From Deltaproteobacteria bacterium (lineage in GTDB: Bacteria > Desulfobacterota > Desulfuromonadia > Desulfuromonadales > JAAYDE01): DNA of 64,000 nt. Made by a program: the position numbers and the translations under genes. Location of the stretch: positions 1-64,000 of the forward strand of contig JAAYDE010000099.1 of NCBI GenBank assembly GCA_012729375.1, written 5' to 3'. Under the pieces are notes generated by a model. That model ran no database searches, was not told where the DNA came from, and saw only the letters and a list, made by a program, of their open reading frames with translations. Below, piece by piece: positions 62,053 through 64,000 of this stretch. Positions within the stretch are counted from its first letter, which is position 1; each line of letters starts with the position of its first letter.

Positions 62053-63820
62053 CTGTCTCATTCTCCCTTTCTTGGTAAGCTCCCTGCGGGCAAACCTGCC
62101 GGCAGAGACCGCAGCCGATACAGAGCAGGGGATTGACCTGGGGTTTCTCACCGCTGCACTCGATGGCCGGGCAGCCCAGCTTGAGGCACATCCGGCACCC
62201 GATACAGCGTTCCTGGTTCACCTCCAGCACCGGCCCCACCTTGCGCCGCACGGCCAAAGGGCAATCGGCCTGGGCGACAATCAGCCAGGGTTCGTCGGCT
62301 TCGATGGCTTCCTTGAGGGTTTTGTGAACCAGATCGAGACGGTAGGGATCGATGGTAACCACATTGCGGATGCCGCAGGCCCGGCCGATCTCCTCGATGG
62401 AAGCGCAAGGAGCCTCCTTGCCCATGAGGGTCTTGCCGGAACCGGGGTGACACTGATGACCGGTCATCGCCGTGGTCCGGTTATCGAGAACGATGATGGT
62501 GGAGGAACCCTGATTGTAGGCGATATCGAGAAGGCCGGTGATACCGGAATGGAAAAAAGTGGAGTCGCCGACGATGCCGACCACCTTGCGGGGATTTCCC
62601 GCCCGGTCCATGCCATGGGCCATGGAGATGCCGCCGCCCATGCAGAGAATGGTGTCGATCCGACTCAGCGGCGCAAAGGTGGCCAGGCTGTAACAGCCGA
62701 TGTCCCCCGTCACCACCACATCGAAGCGCCCCAGGCCGTAAAAGATCCCCCGATGGGGGCAGCCGGCACAGAGCACCGGCGGCCGGGAGGGAAGATCCCG
62801 GCATTCGGCGGGAACCGCGGCCGGAGCCTTGTCCTCTTTACCTTCCAGCTTGCGCCTGGAATCCAAAAGAACGCCCGTCGACAGCTCACCCACGGAAGGG
62901 ACCACCTCCTTGCCGATGCAAGCAATCCCCAGAGCGCGGATGTGTTCTTCAAGTATGCCATCCAGCTCTTCCACGATCAGCAGCCGCTCGACGCCGATGG
63001 CGAATTGGCGGATTTTACCATCGGGAAATGGGAAGCTCCAGCCGATCTTGAGCACGGAAGCTTCGGGAAAAGCCTCGCGGACATATTGGTAGGCGATCCC
63101 GGCGGCGACAATGCCCAGGGAGCGATCCCGCCATTCGATGCGGTTCAGGGGCGAGCGGTCGACCTCCTCCGCCAGAGCGCGGAGACGTTCTTCCAGACGC
63201 AGGCGCATCTGCCGTCCCCAGATCGGAACGGGAACGTAGCGGGGAGGGTCCTTTTCGAAACCGATGGTCCGGGAAGACGGTTGACGTTCGCCGATGACCA
63301 CCGGGCTGCGGGAATGACTGACGCGAGTGGTGGAGCGCAAGATCACCGGCGTCCGGAACCGTTCCGAAAGCTCGATCCCGATCTTGACGCAATCGGCCGC
63401 CTCTTGGGAGTCGGCCGGTTCCAACAGGGGGACCTTGGCGAAGCGGCCGAAGTGGCGGGTATCCTGTTCGTTCTGAGAAGAATGCATGCCGGGATCGTCG
63501 GCAACGCAGGCCACCAGCCCGCCGACGACACCGGTGTAGGCCAGGGTCATCAGAGGATCGGCGGCGACATTGAGGCCGACGTGTTTCATGGTCACCAGAC
63601 AGCGGGCCCCCGTCAGGCAAGCGCCCGCCGCCACTTCCAAGGCAACTTTTTCGTTGGGCGCCCATTCGCAGAAGATTTCATCCCTATGGCAGCTCAACGT
63701 CTCGAGAATCTCCGTCGACGGGGTGCCGGGATAGCCGGCCGCCACCGTCACCCCCGCCTCGAAAGCACCGCGGGCAATGGCCTCGTTTCCAGACAAAAGT
63801 CTTTTTTCCATTTTATCCAT
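62045..63820 (-). CDS. iorA: Indolepyruvate:ferredoxin oxidoreductase alpha subunit
   Basis: LLSGNEAIARGAFEAGVTVAAGYPGTPSTEI, CAGCPHRGIFYGL, GDSTFFHSGITGLLD; C-terminal 4Fe-4S CIGCRMCLKLGCP and CIGCGLCRQVCP. Confidence 0.95.
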   Translation of the reverse strand: MDKMEKRLLSGNEAIARGAFEAGVTVAAGYPGTPSTEILETLSCHRDEIFCEWAPNEKVALEVAAGACLTGARCLVTMKHVGLNVAADPLMTLAYTGVVGGLVACVADDPGMHSSQNEQDTRHFGRFAKVPLLEPADSQEAADCVKIGIELSERFRTPVILRSTTRVSHSRSPVVIGERQPSSRTIGFEKDPPRYVPVPIWGRQMRLRLEERLRALAEEVDRSPLNRIEWRDRSLGIVAAGIAYQYVREAFPEASVLKIGWSFPFPDGKIRQFAIGVERLLIVEELDGILEEHIRALGIACIGKEVVPSVGELSTGVLLDSRRKLEGKEDKAPAAVPAECRDLPSRPPVLCAGCPHRGIFYGLGRFDVVVTGDIGCYSLATFAPLSRIDTILCMGGGISMAHGMDRAGNPRKVVGIVGDSTFFHSGITGLLDIAYNQGSSTIIVLDNRTTAMTGHQCHPGSGKTLMGKEAPCASIEEIGRACGIRNVVTIDPYRLDLVHKTLKEAIEADEPWLIVAQADCPLAVRRKVGPVLEVNQERCIGCRMCLKLGCPAIECSGEKPQVNPLLCIGCGLCRQVCPQGAYQERENETDV

Positions 63821-63933
63821 TTCCAACCGTTTTATCCGGCACAAGGAATTTTTGGTTTTCGAAAAGAAGCGAAACCGCCCTTTGTCCACTCCCCAAACCT
63901 GCCCGCGCCATGGATTAAAAAGAGTCCCACAAA

Positions 63934-63955
63934 AAAACCCGCTTGCGCGGGTTTT
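63934..63955 (-). terminator. Intrinsic terminator upstream of iorA (end of the preceding minus-strand gene)
   Basis: AAAACCCGC TTGC GCGGGTTTT, then TTT on the minus strand. Confidence 0.75.
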
Positions 63956-63961
63956 AGCTGA

Positions 63962-64000
63962 TCATTTCTCCTCGCCTTGGGGAACTTTTTCCGCTTCACC
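63962..64000 (-). CDS. C-terminal fragment of an unidentified protein (...GEAEKVPQGEEK)
   Basis: Open frame ending in TGA just upstream of a terminator; too short to identify. Confidence 0.35.
   Translation of the reverse strand, partial: GEAEKVPQGEEK

Noticed and set aside
62072-63961. 629-aa plus-strand ORF
   Set aside because: Antisense to iorA; shadow ORF.

Overview
This 64 kb window looks like ordinary chromosome from an anaerobic, GC-rich bacterium. Gene content suggests a Desulfuromonadales/Geobacter-like deltaproteobacterium; that is inference only, no search was run. It is mostly core metabolism and housekeeping: pyrR-pyrB-pyrC-carA-carB; lepB-lepA; an acyl-CoA ligase; hemerythrin plus a stand-alone LigD-type phosphoesterase; HtrA; threonine catabolism; queE-queD-yacG; biotin synthase; a CPA2 antiporter; GspA/GspB next to a PEP-CTERM protein; dGTPase; rsmD-coaD; an alternative polyamine operon (CASDH-nspC-speA); a PerR-like/catalase/rubrerythrin/Tpx group; the rimP-nusA-ylxR/L7Ae-infB-ylxP-rbfA-nrnA-truB-rpsO-pnp operon; rlmD, trmJ, rsmE and holC; and iorAB. 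I saw no rRNA, tRNA, CRISPR array, transposase or phage module. The strongest second-look signals are (1) a complete-looking PyrR attenuator upstream of pyrR, (2) an intrinsic terminator between the only good promoter and rimP-nusA, with a competing hairpin, (3) a long structured leader with a possible three-way junction upstream of the polyamine operon, (4) a biotin synthase lacking two ligands of the classical 2Fe-2S cluster and carrying a new Cys, (5) a hemerythrin gene translationally coupled to a stand-alone LigD-type 3'-phosphoesterase, and (6) an orphan gene whose promoter region contains a perfect 16-bp palindrome. All family calls were made by eye from the supplied translations.
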